A stretch of 64,000 bases of DNA from Perognathus longimembris pacificus (GCF_023159225.1 NC_063163.1:108097885-108161884), one strand, 5' to 3'. Shown: positions 44,201 to 52,313, numbered from the stretch's first letter. Notes: generated by a model not told the origin, from the sequence alone. Numbers and translations are program-made.

Positions 44201-47200
44201 CAGTTACAACTTAAAATGTTTACCTGAACCCGTGCTGGTGGCTCATGTCTATAATCCTAGCAATTCAGGAGGCTGAGATTCAGGGATTCCATTCAAAGCC
44301 AACCAGAGCAGGAAAGTCTATGAGACTCTTATCTCCAATTAACCACCAGGAAATGGGAAATGACCCTATGGCCCAAAGTAGTAAAGTGCTAGCCTTGAGC
44401 AAAATAGCTCAGGGACAGTGTCCCGGCTCTGAGTTCAAGCCCCACAACTGACAAAATAAATGTTAATCTGGCATATAACTTTATAAATTTGAATCCAACA
44501 TCTTCTAGTCCAAGCCATTGTTTTCATCTGTGAGTAGGTATTATTAGAGTTTTACTTAAACACAGATGTTTAGGGATTATTCAAAACTTACTAAATCTCT
44601 TTAGTTGACTTTTTGAATATTATTTTGTCTCAGAACTTGGTTATAGCTTAATTTTTTCCCTATAAAAACATGTTTGTCGGGGCTGGGACTATGGCCTAGT
44701 GGCAAGAGTGCTTGCTTTGTATACATGAAGCCCTGGGTTCGATTCCCCAGCACCACATATACAGAAAATGGCCAGAAGTGGCGCTGTGGCTCAAGTGGCC
44801 GAGTGCTAGCCTTGAGCAAAAAGAAGCCAGGGACAGTGCTCAAGCCCTGAGTCCAAGCCCCAGGACTGGCCAAAAAAAAAAAAAAAAATTATGTCCCTTT
44901 TTTTTGCCAGTCCTGGGGCTTAGACTCCACTTACTGAGCCACAGTACCACTTTCGGCCTTTTCAGTTTATGTGGTGCTAAGGAATTGAACCCAGGGCTTT
45001 GTGCATGCTAGGCAAAGACTCTACCGCTAAGCTGTTGTCTTCTTTAAAATTAGACATATACTATGTTTTTAGACAATGTCTAAATGATTTCACTGACTTC
45101 AGTTTATAGTATAGGAGCAAACAAATCTCATCCAAGATGTGTTTTTGTGCCAGTATCTGGACTTGGCATAGAACCTGGGCACTGTCCCTGGGCTTTTATG
45201 CTCACGACTAACAGACTACCATTCGATCCACAGCTCCACTTCTGGCTTTTTGGTGATTAGAATAAGAGTCTTAAAGATTTTTCCAAGCCACAATCCTCAT
45301 ATCTTAGCCTCCTGAGAAGCTAGAATTACAGGTGTGTGGCACTGACACCCAGCTTTTTTGTTGTTTTTTTACACCAAGGCTTGAATTCTGGGACCTCTTG
45401 CTCACTCACAGTTGGTGCTGTACAACTTGAGCTATGCCTCCAGCCTGACTCCTTACTGGCTAATAGGAAGTAGGAGTCTCTTTTCAGTTCTAGCTGGCTG
45501 CAAACTTCAACCCTCCAAGGTTCACCCTTCTGAGTCGCTAGGATTATAGGCATCCAGAGACATCATTCATTTAAAAAAAATCAGTAGTAAGTTAACCAGA
45601 AATTTTTATATGTCCCCCACAGATTGAGTCAGCTATAGGCCAACATGTTTTATTGTTAACAATCATCTCAGAACAGTATTGTACTAAGCACTTACTCTTG
45701 AGCATAGGGTTCTAATGAAATCACTTGATCAACTTTGAGAACACAGGGATTGAGGGAGGAGTTTCTAGTCTAGAGGGGCTGGGTTACAGAGACTGCTCAC
45801 CCTAGATTCCACAGACCAGCAGCAGCTTGACTACATGAACTAGTAGGATATGACTGTCCTTTATGTTCGAAATAGTCCTAGTGTCCCACTTCCAGGATAT
45901 CAATAGAAAGACCTTACTCTTTCCTCTAAGGTGATCCACAGTACATGGCAATTTAGTGAACTGCATTTTTGTGATGGTACAGGGCCTTGAACTCAGGACC
46001 ATGAGCTCTCCCTCAGCGTTTTTGCTCAAGGCTGATGATGCTCTACCACTGGAGCAGTACCTCCACTTCTAGCTTTTGGCCTGGTACTTGATGTTAAGAT
46101 TCTCATGGAATTTTCTACATGGGCTGGTTCTGAACCTTGATCCTCAGTAGGATTGCAGCTGTGAGATCCCAGTGCCCAGCAGAAGTGAAAAATCTTCATT
46201 GAGTCTTCTTGATATTCTTGGTAGTATGGCTATATGCAAAGGTTCCAGCCCGCCATCTTTTTTGTTTGTTTGTTTTTAAATCAGGGCATATTTGGAAAAG
46301 GTAGTTATATAACCAAGGCCTTATGTGAAGAGTTATATTCGACAAGGATGCCCATTTAATCCAGATGTAACCAGCTCCTTTAAGGAACTAAGCTTTGCTG
46401 TACAGAGCCAATAATAATAAAACACTCCCAAGAAGTGGCTTACGGCTTTTCAGCCTCACAGGCATAGGAAGGTCAGTCATTTTTGGCTGGTCCAGGAGCC
46501 TTAGCTTTAGGAGATTCTGAAGAGAGGAATTTGCCTAAATTTATAGGTACAGCAGGTCAAACCTAGTGAAGACAGTTTCTTGGTATGGCTTCCTGCTCTC
46601 ATAACAATAAATACTAAAGAGAAATGCTGTTTTTAAAGCCTAATCTAAGAGTCCATATGAAAACTTCTGGCAAAGTTAGCATGCGCAGTCTGTTCATTAA
46701 CACTCTTACTGTACCTACGTAAATCATGAGATCAATTCTAATAAGATCAGCTTTACTTTGTGATTTAAAAAAAAAATCTTTAAGAAAGGCTGTTTTTGAC
46801 CTCCAAAGGAGTCTGTGGAGAAAAAGAAAAGACTACGCACTGTCTAGAGGATACCCCTCCAAGTTTTCTAAACCTAACATTTCACTTATCTCGATTCTAG
46901 CTTTTCATGACCTTGAACTATTTCATGATTATTTGAAGTAGTAGCTAACTGATGTCACGTGAAATATGCCCATGAGTGATATTTTCAATAGTCTTCCATC
47001 CTAACCTGTGAGGGGAAAAACAGTGTGGCCTCAATGTTCCTGGTCTTTACATGTGTCTTTTGGATTATGTTTTTTAAATTGTGATCAAAGATATATGACA
47101 AAATGTATTACTTTAGGAAGTGGTGCTGTAGCTCAAAGTGGTAGAGCACTAGTCTTGAGCACAAAGAGCTCAGGGGCAGCACTTAGACCCTGAGTTCAAG

Positions 47201-49160
47201 CCCCATGACAAAAAAGAAAAAAGAAACTGTAAGATAGGGTTCCAGCTGGCTAAGGCATAGATATGAGAGCTTATCTCAGAAATAACTAAACAACAAGGGT
47301 TCAAGATGTAGATGGAGTGGTTGAGTGCGTGCCTGGAAATCACTAAAGCCCTGAGTTCTATAAAGAAAGAAACTGATCAATGTTATTTTAAGTGTGCACT
47401 CAGAGGCATTAAATACATTTGTATTGCTGTGTAATTATCCCCACCATAACTGTAAGCTGAAATGTTCTATGCAATAAAAACACTATCGCCCTACACTTCT
47501 CGCTAGATTTTTTTCTTATTTATTGTCAAAGTGATGTACAGAGAGGTTACAATTTCATACGTTAGGCATTGGATACATTTCTTATACTGTTTGTTACCTC
47601 CTCCCTCATTCCACCCTCCCTCTCCCCCTCTCCCTTTCCCCTCAGTTGTTCAGTTGGTTTACACCAGTTTTGCAGGTATTGCTTTTGTAGTCATTTGTCT
47701 TTTTATCCTGTGTCTCTCGATTTTGGCATTCCCTTTCACTTTCCTAGTTCTAATACCAGTATATACAGTTTCCACTGTACTCAGATAAGATATAGTGATC
47801 GTGCAGGTACAACCACAGGAAAGGGATACAAGAGGATCATCAACAATAGAAGCTACAGTTTCACATGGCATGTTGAAAGTAATTACAACAGTGATATAAC
47901 ACTCGTTTCCATAACATGGAGTTTATTTCACTTAGCATTATCTTATGCATTCATAGAGGCAAAGCTATTAGGCTCTTGTGATCCTCTGCTATGACTAGCC
48001 TAAACCTGTGCTAATTATTCCCTATGAGGGAAACCATAGAGTCCATGTTTCTTTGGGTCTGGATCACTTCACTTAGTACAATTTTTTCCAAGTCCTTTCA
48101 TTTCCTTACTAATGGGGCAATGTCATTCTTTCTGATAGAGGCATAAAATTCCATTGTGTATATGTACCACATTTTCCTGATCCATTCATCTACTGAGGGG
48201 CATCTGGGTTGGTTCCATATTTTAGCTATGACAAATTGTGCTGCGATGAACATTGTTGTGCTGGTCGCTGGATTTTTTTTTTAATTTTTGTTATTATTCA
48301 GGTGCCAGTGGCTCACACTTGTAATCATAGCTATTCAGGAAGTTGAGATCTGAGGATCACAGTTCAAAGTCAGCATGGGTAGAAAAGTCTGTGAGACTCT
48401 TATCTCCAATTAACCACCAGAAAACCAGAAGTGGCTCTGTGGCTGAAAGTGGAAGAGTGCTAACCTTGAGTGAAAAAGCTCAGGGACAGTGCTTAGGCCC
48501 TGAGTTCAAGCCCCCTGACCAATGAAGGGGAAAAAAAAGTATTGTTATTATAAAGGTGATGTACTGAAGGGTTGCAGTTATGTAAGTTAGGTTTAGAGTA
48601 CATTTCTTTTTGGATAATGTCACCCCTTCCATCGCTCTCTCCCAGTTTTTGGATTCTCTCTTTGATCTGATGCTAACCTCTTCTAGTCCCTCACTATGAG
48701 TGAAATACAGTCTTTCATGGTGCCACTGGCACCTGGCAGCTAAAATACAAATCTTTTAACACTTATTTTCATATTCTGGTGAGACATGATTATTATCTCT
48801 TTCTGAAAAAAATTAAAATCTTTTTAACCATTTCATACTCTAGAAGGACCAAGTTAGTACCTAAATGAGTGAAGAGAGTTGGAAATGATAAGCCATGTCA
48901 CTAATACACTTAGCCTAAAGTCGCCCAATGTCCGGATTTGTCCAGGCACCAAGAGGGGCTGAGGAATAATTGTGTTTTTTTGGGGGGGAGGGGGCATTGT
49001 TTGAACTCAGAGCCTAGGGCTCACTTGTGCTTTCCTATTTGAGCCATGTCTTCAGCCTGGAGACTTAAAACTAGGACAAATCGACCACACCAATAGCACC
49101 TGCCTCATCTAAACAAGACTCTTAACTCCTACACGGTTGCATCCTCTATTTGTATTTGTG

Positions 49161-49205
<45 letters not shown>

Positions 49206-49892
49206 TTCTCCCCTCCCACCCCAAGCCAGGCATGCAGCTATTTTTAATTACTTGTAAATAATGGCAACGACTTATTTCAAACACATGGGCAGCCCGTTTA
49301 AATGGCTCCAAACTGCACTGAGAAAGAGTGGCTGAACCCTTTCCTTCCACCCACCCCGACACGTGGGGTGGCTCCCACCGTCAGGAAGACAGCCGCTGTG
49401 AAGGCTGGCTCACGGGTTTTGGGGGTGCCCACCCATCTGTGAAGCAGCCGAGGCTCTGCTCTCATCACCCAGGAACTGGAACCCCCAGGCCATCTCCATG
49501 CCCCCCCCCCCCCAGCTCTGTGTTCTCCAAGGCCACGGTTTCCCCCCAGCCCGCCCGGCCCGTCCAGCGCTCTCAGGTGCTCGGCGACGAGGCACGGGTG
49601 GGATGCGGAGAGCGCGGTGGGGAACGTGGAATTGGGGCCTGTGTGCGTTCAGCCCCCCCAAGCCGGCGCGACTGGAGGAGACCCGAGCCCAGGTCCTGGC
49701 AGAAGTCCGTGGGGTACGCGGGGACCGCGGCCTGGTCCTCCCCCTCTCCCAGGCGGCTCCCGCCGTGCGCCCGCGCACCCCGGCCCGCCTACCCAACCAT
49801 TCCCCCCCCCCCCCCCCGGCCCGCCCAACTCACCAGCTGTCCCTGGAGAAGGCGCGCAGGAACCAGATGCCCGGAGCCAAGGAGGAGCGCAT
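21547..49892 (-). CDS. SLC37A2: SLC37A2, glucose-6-phosphate/phosphate antiporter (whole coding region, 18 coding exons)
   Basis: Coding exons in transcript order: 49892-49834, 30876-30795, 30452-30359, 30247-30169, 28966-28831, 28438-28362, 27996-27830, 27385-27348, 26713-26561, 26427-26337, 24949-24887, 24593-24508, 24052-24004, 23901-23828, 23589-23511, 23401-23304, 23161-23097, 21562-21547. They sum to 1506 bases, 501 residues plus TGA, with every junction GT-AG and in frame. The protein starts MRSSLAPGIWFLRAFSRDSW and ends GYKEI, as in human SLC37A2 from memory. Twelve hydrophobic helices are visible: about 22-40, 90-110, 116-137, 143-162, 185-205, 208-231, 296-320, 334-354, 362-383, 389-411, 428-454 and 460-482. 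Three N-glycosylation sequons (N53, N62, N68) lie in the first luminal loop, and a variable hydrophilic loop spans about 232-290. The family are ER/endolysosomal major-facilitator exchangers of sugar phosphate for phosphate; SLC37A2 is prominent in macrophages and osteoclasts. No break or missing exon is seen. Confidence 0.97.
23097..23161 (-). CDS. SLC37A2: SLC37A2 coding exon 17
   Basis: Encodes LLCRLVYKEIVAWKAALGRS then R and two bases of Gly497. The donor GTGAGT begins at 23096. Reading through the donor would give TGA at once. Confidence 0.94.
23304..23401 (-). CDS. SLC37A2: SLC37A2 coding exon 16
   Basis: Encodes AALGPLLAGLISPTGWNNVF to ILACL (443-475), helices 11 and 12. The donor is GTAAGA. 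Confidence 0.95.
23511..23589 (-). CDS. SLC37A2: SLC37A2 coding exon 15
   Basis: Encodes GTHKSLKGNAKALSTVTAII to GSI (417-442), a block very conserved in the family. The donor GTCTGT is weaker than the others. Confidence 0.95.
23828..23901 (-). CDS. SLC37A2: SLC37A2 coding exon 14
   Basis: Encodes VMLIICGILVNGPYALITTA through SADL (392-416), helix 10. The acceptor is ctgtccag and the donor is GTAAGG. Confidence 0.95.
24004..24052 (-). CDS. SLC37A2: SLC37A2 coding exon 13
   Basis: A 49-base exon encoding MFLYNYIGQNGITSSI (376-391). The donor is GTGAGG. Confidence 0.94.
24508..24593 (-). CDS. SLC37A2: SLC37A2 coding exon 12
   Basis: Encodes the rest of helix 8, the charged SDYTNGRATT turn, and helix 9 to Met375. 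The donor is GTACGT. Confidence 0.95.
24887..24949 (-). CDS. SLC37A2: SLC37A2 coding exon 11
   Basis: Encodes AHFSAKEAGDLSTLFDVGGI and one more Ile (326-346), leading into helix 8. 63 bases. Confidence 0.95.
   Translation of the reverse strand, partial: LTSVPKRLETFPRYLTLVAS
25844..26041 (-). mobile_element. Dimeric ID-like SINE, SLC37A2 intron 10
   Basis: Sense to SLC37A2. It is the only full SINE seen in the compact exon 2-17 part of the gene. Confidence 0.9.
26337..26427 (-). CDS. SLC37A2: SLC37A2 coding exon 10
   Basis: Encodes GVIEFSLCLLFAKLVSYTFL to IFNV (296-325), helix 7. The acceptor is actccccag and the donor is GTAAGT. Confidence 0.95.
26561..26713 (-). CDS. SLC37A2: SLC37A2 coding exon 9
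   Basis: Encodes residues 245-295: the hydrophilic, fast-evolving central loop (SEQDKDQDN onward), then PAAISFLGALKIP. It uses whole codons at both ends, so skipping it would remove 51 residues without a frameshift. Confidence 0.93.
26852..27238 (+). mobile_element. Solo LTR, ERVK (class II) type, in SLC37A2 intron 8
   Basis: TGTAGGGAGCGG...TTCCGGCA, 387 bases, with an exact 6-base duplication GTTATG (26846-26851 and 27239-27244), typical of class II elements such as IAP. It carries a TATA element (gtatataagc) and AATAAA in + orientation, antisense to SLC37A2. It fills 387 of the intron's 634 bases. No internal region is present. Confidence 0.93.
27348..27385 (-). CDS. SLC37A2: SLC37A2 coding exon 8
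   Basis: A small 38-base exon encoding PEDVDCTPPQHH (233-244), the start of the large central loop. The donor is GTAAGT. The next intron is mostly a solo LTR. Confidence 0.92.
27610..27735 (+). repeat. MIR fragment, SLC37A2 intron 7
   Basis: agtgcttttaactacattct to ggctcagagtcacacaactg. Confidence 0.6.
27830..27996 (-). CDS. SLC37A2: SLC37A2 coding exon 7
   Basis: The largest coding exon (167 bases). Encodes RGFIMGIWNSHTSVGN and helices 5 and 6 to Glu231. It ends on the first base of a Tyr codon before GTGAGT. Confidence 0.96.
28362..28438 (-). CDS. SLC37A2: SLC37A2 coding exon 6
   Basis: Encodes ICNGLVQTTGWPSVV to WFGKG plus two bases of Lys176: the end of helix 4 and the following loop. 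The donor GTGAGT begins at 28361. Confidence 0.95.
28831..28966 (-). CDS. SLC37A2: SLC37A2 coding exon 5
   Basis: Encodes residues 105-150: the FGERLPLRYY loop, helix 3 and the start of helix 4. The acceptor is ttctctag and the donor is GTACGA. Confidence 0.95.
30169..30247 (-). CDS. SLC37A2: SLC37A2 coding exon 4
   Basis: Encodes Asp79 to Ile104, including YKELLGAVDNAF and helix 2. The donor GTAAGG follows AG of a split Ser codon. Confidence 0.95.
30359..30452 (-). CDS. SLC37A2: SLC37A2 coding exon 3
   Basis: Encodes residues 48-78, the first luminal loop. NCS at 53 and NDT at 62 and 68 are N-glycosylation sequons. Cys54 and Cys73 could pair, which is inference. Confidence 0.95.
30795..30876 (-). 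CDS. SLC37A2: SLC37A2 coding exon 2
   Basis: Completes Trp20 and encodes residues 21-47: helix 1 followed by HMSRKPISIVK, a sequence strongly conserved in the SLC37 family. The upstream intron is 19 kb. Confidence 0.96.
31164..31370 (+). mobile_element. Composite B1/ID SINE, SLC37A2 intron 1
   Basis: Diverged and complete; its tail becomes (GGAA)n at 31371-31425. Confidence 0.82.
31747..31826 (+). mobile_element. Single ID-like SINE, SLC37A2 intron 1
   Basis: ggtgcagctcagtggtcaag through a B-box-like ttttccatcc, with an A-rich end. Confidence 0.65.
32212..32419 (+). mobile_element. Young dimeric ID-like SINE (copy 1 of a near-identical pair)
   Basis: Target duplication aagaaaggaagctg at 32198-32211 and 32420-32433. 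Its body differs by one base from the copy at 61626 and shares diagnostic changes absent from the other copies (agtgcctgcctcggatac, ccctaggttcg, ttgagcgggaag). Confidence 0.95.
32513..32708 (+). mobile_element. B1-like SINE with GA-rich tail
   Basis: A 7SL-derived monomer (gcctgtaatcccagccctag) followed by about 95 purine-rich bases. Confidence 0.75.
32968..33425 (-). mobile_element. Composite B1/ID SINE interrupted by a younger SINE
   Basis: The right-half end lies at 32968-33017 and the rest at 33235-33425, ending gagccactggcgccc. Confidence 0.85.
33018..33234 (-). mobile_element. Dimeric ID-like SINE nested in a composite SINE
   Basis: Flanked by cctgag on both sides (33012-33017, 33235-33240), inside the right half of the older element. 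Confidence 0.85.
33430..35430. other. SLC37A2 intron 1, repeat-poor stretch
   Basis: Two kilobases with hardly any SINE. No conserved coding signal recognised; overlapping short ORFs on both strands are composition effects. Confidence 0.5.
35437..35652 (+). mobile_element. Composite B1/ID SINE, SLC37A2 intron 1
   Basis: Complete, with the left half shortened by a small deletion. Confidence 0.85.
35655..37905. other. SLC37A2 intron 1, mostly unique
   Basis: GC-rich with one B1-like element, a C11 run near 36185 and a T run at 37161-37182. No gene seen. Confidence 0.5.
36605..36735 (-). mobile_element. B1-like SINE
   Basis: Ends cctcccaagtgccaggatta then caagtgtgatctaccacac, the antisense 7SL-like start. 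Confidence 0.75.
37909..38420 (+). mobile_element. Composite B1/ID SINE interrupted by a younger SINE
   Basis: The left half 37909-38042 (gacgccggtggctcatgcc) and right half 38302-38420 (gtggctcaagtggtagag) are in the expected order. Confidence 0.88.
38043..38301 (+). mobile_element. Dimeric ID-like SINE nested in a composite SINE, with a GA satellite tail
   Basis: The duplication ctggaagt (38035-38042, 38302-38309) splits the host SINE. The tail is now about 70 bases of (GA)n ending in cacgcgcgtg. Confidence 0.88.
38515..38580 (-). mobile_element. Composite SINE fragment
   Basis: Only cctcctgagtaactaggatt and near flanks remain. Confidence 0.7.
39197..39462 (-). mobile_element. Composite B1/ID SINE with GT tail
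   Basis: The GT-rich tail (39211-39247) precedes a diverged body ending ggtaccagcgctcagc. Confidence 0.78.
39880..40110. other. CpG-rich patch inside SLC37A2 intron 1
   Basis: About 230 bases with many CpGs sit in otherwise ordinary intron. A tgttgtcccgcag acceptor-like string ends near 40099 on +. It could be an intragenic regulatory element or minor promoter. A long + ORF crosses it but has no recognisable domain. Confidence 0.3.
40219..40440 (+). mobile_element. Composite B1/ID SINE, SLC37A2 intron 1
   Basis: Complete copy with an (AACA)-rich tail. Confidence 0.88.
40570..40628. repeat. (CCTT)n pyrimidine microsatellite
   Basis: About 59 bases of CCTT/TTCC repeats ending in a C run; probably the tail of the adjacent antisense ID element. 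Confidence 0.9.
40629..40708 (-). mobile_element. Single ID-like SINE
   Basis: Diverged antisense tRNA-like body, gggatttgaactcaaagcc to ccactagcccc. Confidence 0.65.
41136..41341 (-). mobile_element. Dimeric ID-like SINE, SLC37A2 intron 1
   Basis: Full length, begins with a 20-base T run, moderately diverged. Confidence 0.9.
41806..41885 (+). mobile_element. Single ID-like SINE
   Basis: tagcttggtggtagagggct with B-box-like ggttccatcc. Confidence 0.72.
42399..42752 (+). mobile_element. Composite SINE, (CA)n, and single ID SINE in tandem
   Basis: Composite body 42399-42614, CA/CACG-rich tail to 42666, then an ID-like element 42668-42752 in the same direction. Confidence 0.8.
43148..43345 (+). 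mobile_element. Composite B1/ID SINE, SLC37A2 intron 1
   Basis: Diverged copy just before a (TG)n (43356-43380). Confidence 0.75.
43381..43833 (-). mobile_element. Two tandem antisense composite SINEs
   Basis: The first runs to about 43650 and contains a G-rich stretch tttggggggggggg-like near 43417. The second runs 43651-43833. Confidence 0.8.
44228..44460 (+). mobile_element. Composite B1/ID SINE, SLC37A2 intron 1
   Basis: Complete copy. Confidence 0.88.
44679..44889 (+). mobile_element. Dimeric ID-like SINE, SLC37A2 intron 1
   Basis: Full length with an A tail. Seven bases later an inverted relative begins, forming an inverted repeat pair. Confidence 0.92.
44896..45036 (-). mobile_element. 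Internally deleted dimeric ID-like SINE
   Basis: Begins tttttttgccagtcctgggg and ends at aggcaaagactctaccgc. Part of the right monomer is missing. Confidence 0.8.
45140..45560 (-). mobile_element. Two tandem antisense composite SINEs, old
   Basis: Bodies at 45140-45354 and 45355-45560, both well diverged. Confidence 0.75.
45965..46182 (-). mobile_element. Composite B1/ID SINE, diverged
   Basis: Right half clear (gggccttgaactcagg), left half degraded. Confidence 0.75.
46185..47115. other. SLC37A2 intron 1, AT-rich unique sequence
   Basis: No gene or clear repeat recognised. Confidence 0.45.
47116..47226 (+). mobile_element. Right-half (ID-like) SINE fragment
   Basis: gtggtgctgtagctcaaagt to a mixed A/G tail; no left half. 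Confidence 0.8.
47512..48282 (-). mobile_element. L1 3' end, antisense
   Basis: Contains the antisense L1 phrases ccattgtgtatatgtaccac and gggttggttccatatttt. It starts with the gtgatgtacagagaggttac block found three more times in the window. No ORF of L1 length survives. Confidence 0.75.
48283..48660 (-). mobile_element. Second L1 3'-end fragment, split by a SINE
   Basis: After the SINE, aaaggtgatgtactgaaggg begins a copy of the same L1 block. Confidence 0.65.
48298..48537 (+). mobile_element. Composite B1/ID SINE inside an L1 fragment
   Basis: The duplication ttgttattat is present on both sides. Confidence 0.88.
48977..49058 (-). mobile_element. ID-like SINE fragment
   Basis: G/T-rich tail then tttgaactcagagcctaggg. 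Confidence 0.6.
49161..49205. repeat. (GT)n microsatellite near SLC37A2 exon 1
   Basis: About 45 bases of pure GT in the 5' part of intron 1. Confidence 0.95.
49834..49892 (-). CDS. SLC37A2: SLC37A2 coding exon 1
   Basis: ATG at 49892-49890 opens residues 1-19 plus two bases of Trp20. The donor GTGAGT begins at 49833. The exon sits in a CpG island. On the transcript a run of 16 G starts 17 bases into the intron (C run 49802-49817 on +). Confidence 0.95.
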
Positions 49893-50110
49893 CTTGCCCG
49901 GCCAGTACCCGAGGCTGGAGTCCTCGGAGCCGGCGTGCGTGTGTGGCCGGGGCGGGAGGGCGGCGGCCGGGTTTAAATGCCCCGCCGGCCGGCCCGCCCC
50001 GGCCCGCAGCCCGGGGCCCGGAGCCCCCGCCCCTCGCACCTGACGCCCTGTGGGTCGGGCCCGGCGCGGGGCCGCTGGCCATCCTCAGCCTGTGCCGGCT
50101 AAGCACCTGC
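49893..50110 (-). promoter_or_regulatory. SLC37A2: SLC37A2 promoter
   Basis: GC-rich, CpG-dense sequence lies immediately upstream of the ATG. An AT-rich TATA-like element, GCATTTAAAC (minus strand, 49971-49980), sits about 80 bases before the ATG, and G/C boxes (ggggcggg type) flank it. The start site would then fall near 49945, giving a short leader. Inferred from sequence only. Confidence 0.55.
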
Positions 50111-50673
50111 GCTCTCCGGCTCGGCCTCCCTGCCCGGGCCCGACAGCGTCCACTTCCCTAGGGCTCCTCTTTCGGCCAGGCACATTTTTTTTTTTGGCGG
50201 GGGGGGGGGGGGATGTCCTTTCCCGCGGGGAGGGGGAACCGAAAATAGCCACTGCGGTTGTCACCAGCTCAGGGCAGCCGTCGCTTCTGCCACAGCTGGG
50301 CCCGCAGTGCCCCCTATCCGGCGAAGCAGTGGCCCTGACAGTGTCCCAGCAGCTCACACCCACGGGCCCCATTCTTGCTGATCTCAGTGTGGACGTCCCC
50401 CTCCCTCCCCCACCCCCGTGAGCCCAGGACGTTCTGTGGGGTGGGAGGCTTCGGGTCCTGCCCCTCTGTGTCTCCAGGACTACTTACTGAGCCGGCAGGG
50501 AGCCTTCCCCACTTCACCGATCCCACCCCCACCCCCAGTCCTCCACCGTGTCTCCCCTGCTCTTCCTTTCTGGAGGAAGAAGGCCAGGCAGCCGGGAACT
50601 GCTGCTGGGCAGGGAAAGAGACTGGCGCTGGCATGAACATTTCAAGGCATGTTTCTACCTATAAAAAGAAGTT

Positions 50674-50745
50674 ATGGGGCTGGGGGTGTAGCTCAATGGT
50701 AGGGCCTCTGCCTAATGTATAAGGCCCTAGGTTGATGGGAAAAAG
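50674..50745 (+). mobile_element. Single ID-like SINE upstream of SLC37A2
   Basis: ctgggggtgtagctcaatgg, an intact A-box region. Confidence 0.72.
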
Positions 50746-51411
50746 TACTGTGAGAGCCTTGCGAACTAAATGGGGTGGTAAGGGAAGTGTTTGTGTGAAA
50801 AATAAACTTAATAAGAACATAAAATGGGAATGTGTCAGCCCTAACTCCACCTGCCCCTCACTCCTAGGAGTGTCTAGGTCTGCAAGCAAGGTCAGGGAAG
50901 TGAATCAACAGCCCCACCAAGCAAGGGAGGACCCAGAGGAATGGGCTGGGTTGGCGCCAGCGCTGGCATCAAGCAAAAAGTGGGTAAGCACACTTGTAAA
51001 ACCCTAGGTTAATGCTAGCAGGCAAGGGCACAGGTCTACTGCCAGAAACCAAGAGGGCAAAAAGCCAAGGACAGCAGTAATGGAGTGGAGAAAAAAAGGC
51101 AGTGGACACAAGTAGCAGACTGTGTGAGGGGCTGAAACGCCCAGAGAAGAGTTATCTCGAACAGCAGTTCAAGCCAGATCCTGAACCACTGAAGTCTTTC
51201 AAGTCAGTGAGGTGGGTATTACCCAGGGTAGATGACTAGTTTGCCTGGGGCAATCTCAGGAGAGATACCTGCTGATCCGGAATGTATGATGGACACCTCT
51301 GGGGTTGGTAACCCCAGGTTAAGCCCACCCCCCCACTTATTAAAGAACTCCAAATACACTCGAGTGAGCTGGCACCCAGCTCAACCATCAAGTTACAGTA
51401 CAAATGAACCA

Positions 51412-51535
51412 AATGTTGGGCACTGGTGGCTCATGCTGGTAATGCTAGCTACTCGGGACGCTGAGAATCATGGTTCAAAGCCAGCTCCAAGCAGAAAAAA
51501 TCCATAAGACTCATTTCTAAGCAGTAAGAAGCTAG
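51412..51535 (+). mobile_element. Composite SINE, left half
   Basis: gggcactggtggctcatgct, right half missing; meets antisense SINEs. Confidence 0.75.
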
Positions 51536-51540
51536 CTCAC

Positions 51541-51659
51541 TTTTTTTTTTTTTTGTCTATTGTGGGCCTGGGTGCTGTCCCTGAGCCTCTTTGTGCCCAA
51601 GGCTAGAGCTCTACCACTTGAGCCACAGCGCTACTTCCAATTTTTGTATTACACTGTGT

Positions 51660-51697
<38 letters not shown>

Positions 51698-51914
51698 TCC
51701 TGAGCTTGAACTAAGGGTCTGGGCACTGTTCCTGAGTTTTCTTGCTCAAGGCTAGTGTTCCACCACTTGTGCCACAGCTTCACTTCCAGCTTTTTGGTGG
51801 TTAATTGGAGATAACAATTTCACAGGCTTTTCTATCTGGTTGGAAAACCACAATCCTCAGATTTCAGCCTCCTAGTAACTAGGATTACAGGCATGAGCCA
51901 CCAGTGCCCAGTTC
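51541..51914 (-). mobile_element. Two antisense composite SINEs around a (GT)n
   Basis: The right half of one lies at 51541-51655, (GT)n at 51656-51695, and a complete second copy at 51696-51914. Confidence 0.8.
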
Positions 51915-52086
51915 ATGTTAGGCCTTTTAATTGATACCAAAAAGAACATGTGCTTGGAGTTGGGCATTTGTGTCTCACATACTCACTACTTCCACAAACC
52001 TTAGTTCCCACTTTTTTTTAATACAGGTAATAATACAAGTTGGCTGTAAAGCATTAAAAATCATGTATATAAAAATGTGTAATAGT

Positions 52087-52313
52087 GGGCTGGGAATATG
52101 GCCTAATGGCAAGAGTACTTGCCTTATACATGAAGCCCTGGATTCAATTCCTCAGCACCACATATATAAGAAAAGGCCAGAGGTGGCGCTGTGGCTCAAG
52201 TGGCAGAGTGCTAGCCTTGAGCAAAAAAGAAACCAGGAACAGTCCTCAGGCCCTGAGTCCAAGCCCTGGGACTGGCAAAAACAAAAACAAAAACAAAAAC
52301 CACACAACAAAAA
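52087..52313 (+). mobile_element. Dimeric ID-like SINE
   Basis: Complete body; the tail is a (CAAAAA)n repeat rather than pure A. Confidence 0.9.

Larger units (their letters stand above)
49540..50300. promoter_or_regulatory. CpG island around SLC37A2 exon 1
   Basis: Frequent CpG and very high GC by eye, unlike the AT-rich flanks. It contains long C/G runs at 49501-49513, 49802-49817 and 50199-50212. No CpG ratio was computed. Long ORFs here on either strand are products of the composition. Confidence 0.7.

Noticed and set aside
47531..47994. ORFs inside the L1-like region
   Set aside because: They are on the strand opposite to the element and show no reverse transcriptase or endonuclease motifs.
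49328..50161. 277-residue + strand ORF over the CpG island
   Set aside because: It is antisense to SLC37A2 exon 1, is Pro/Arg/Ala-rich with no domain, and arises from GC-rich stop-poor sequence.
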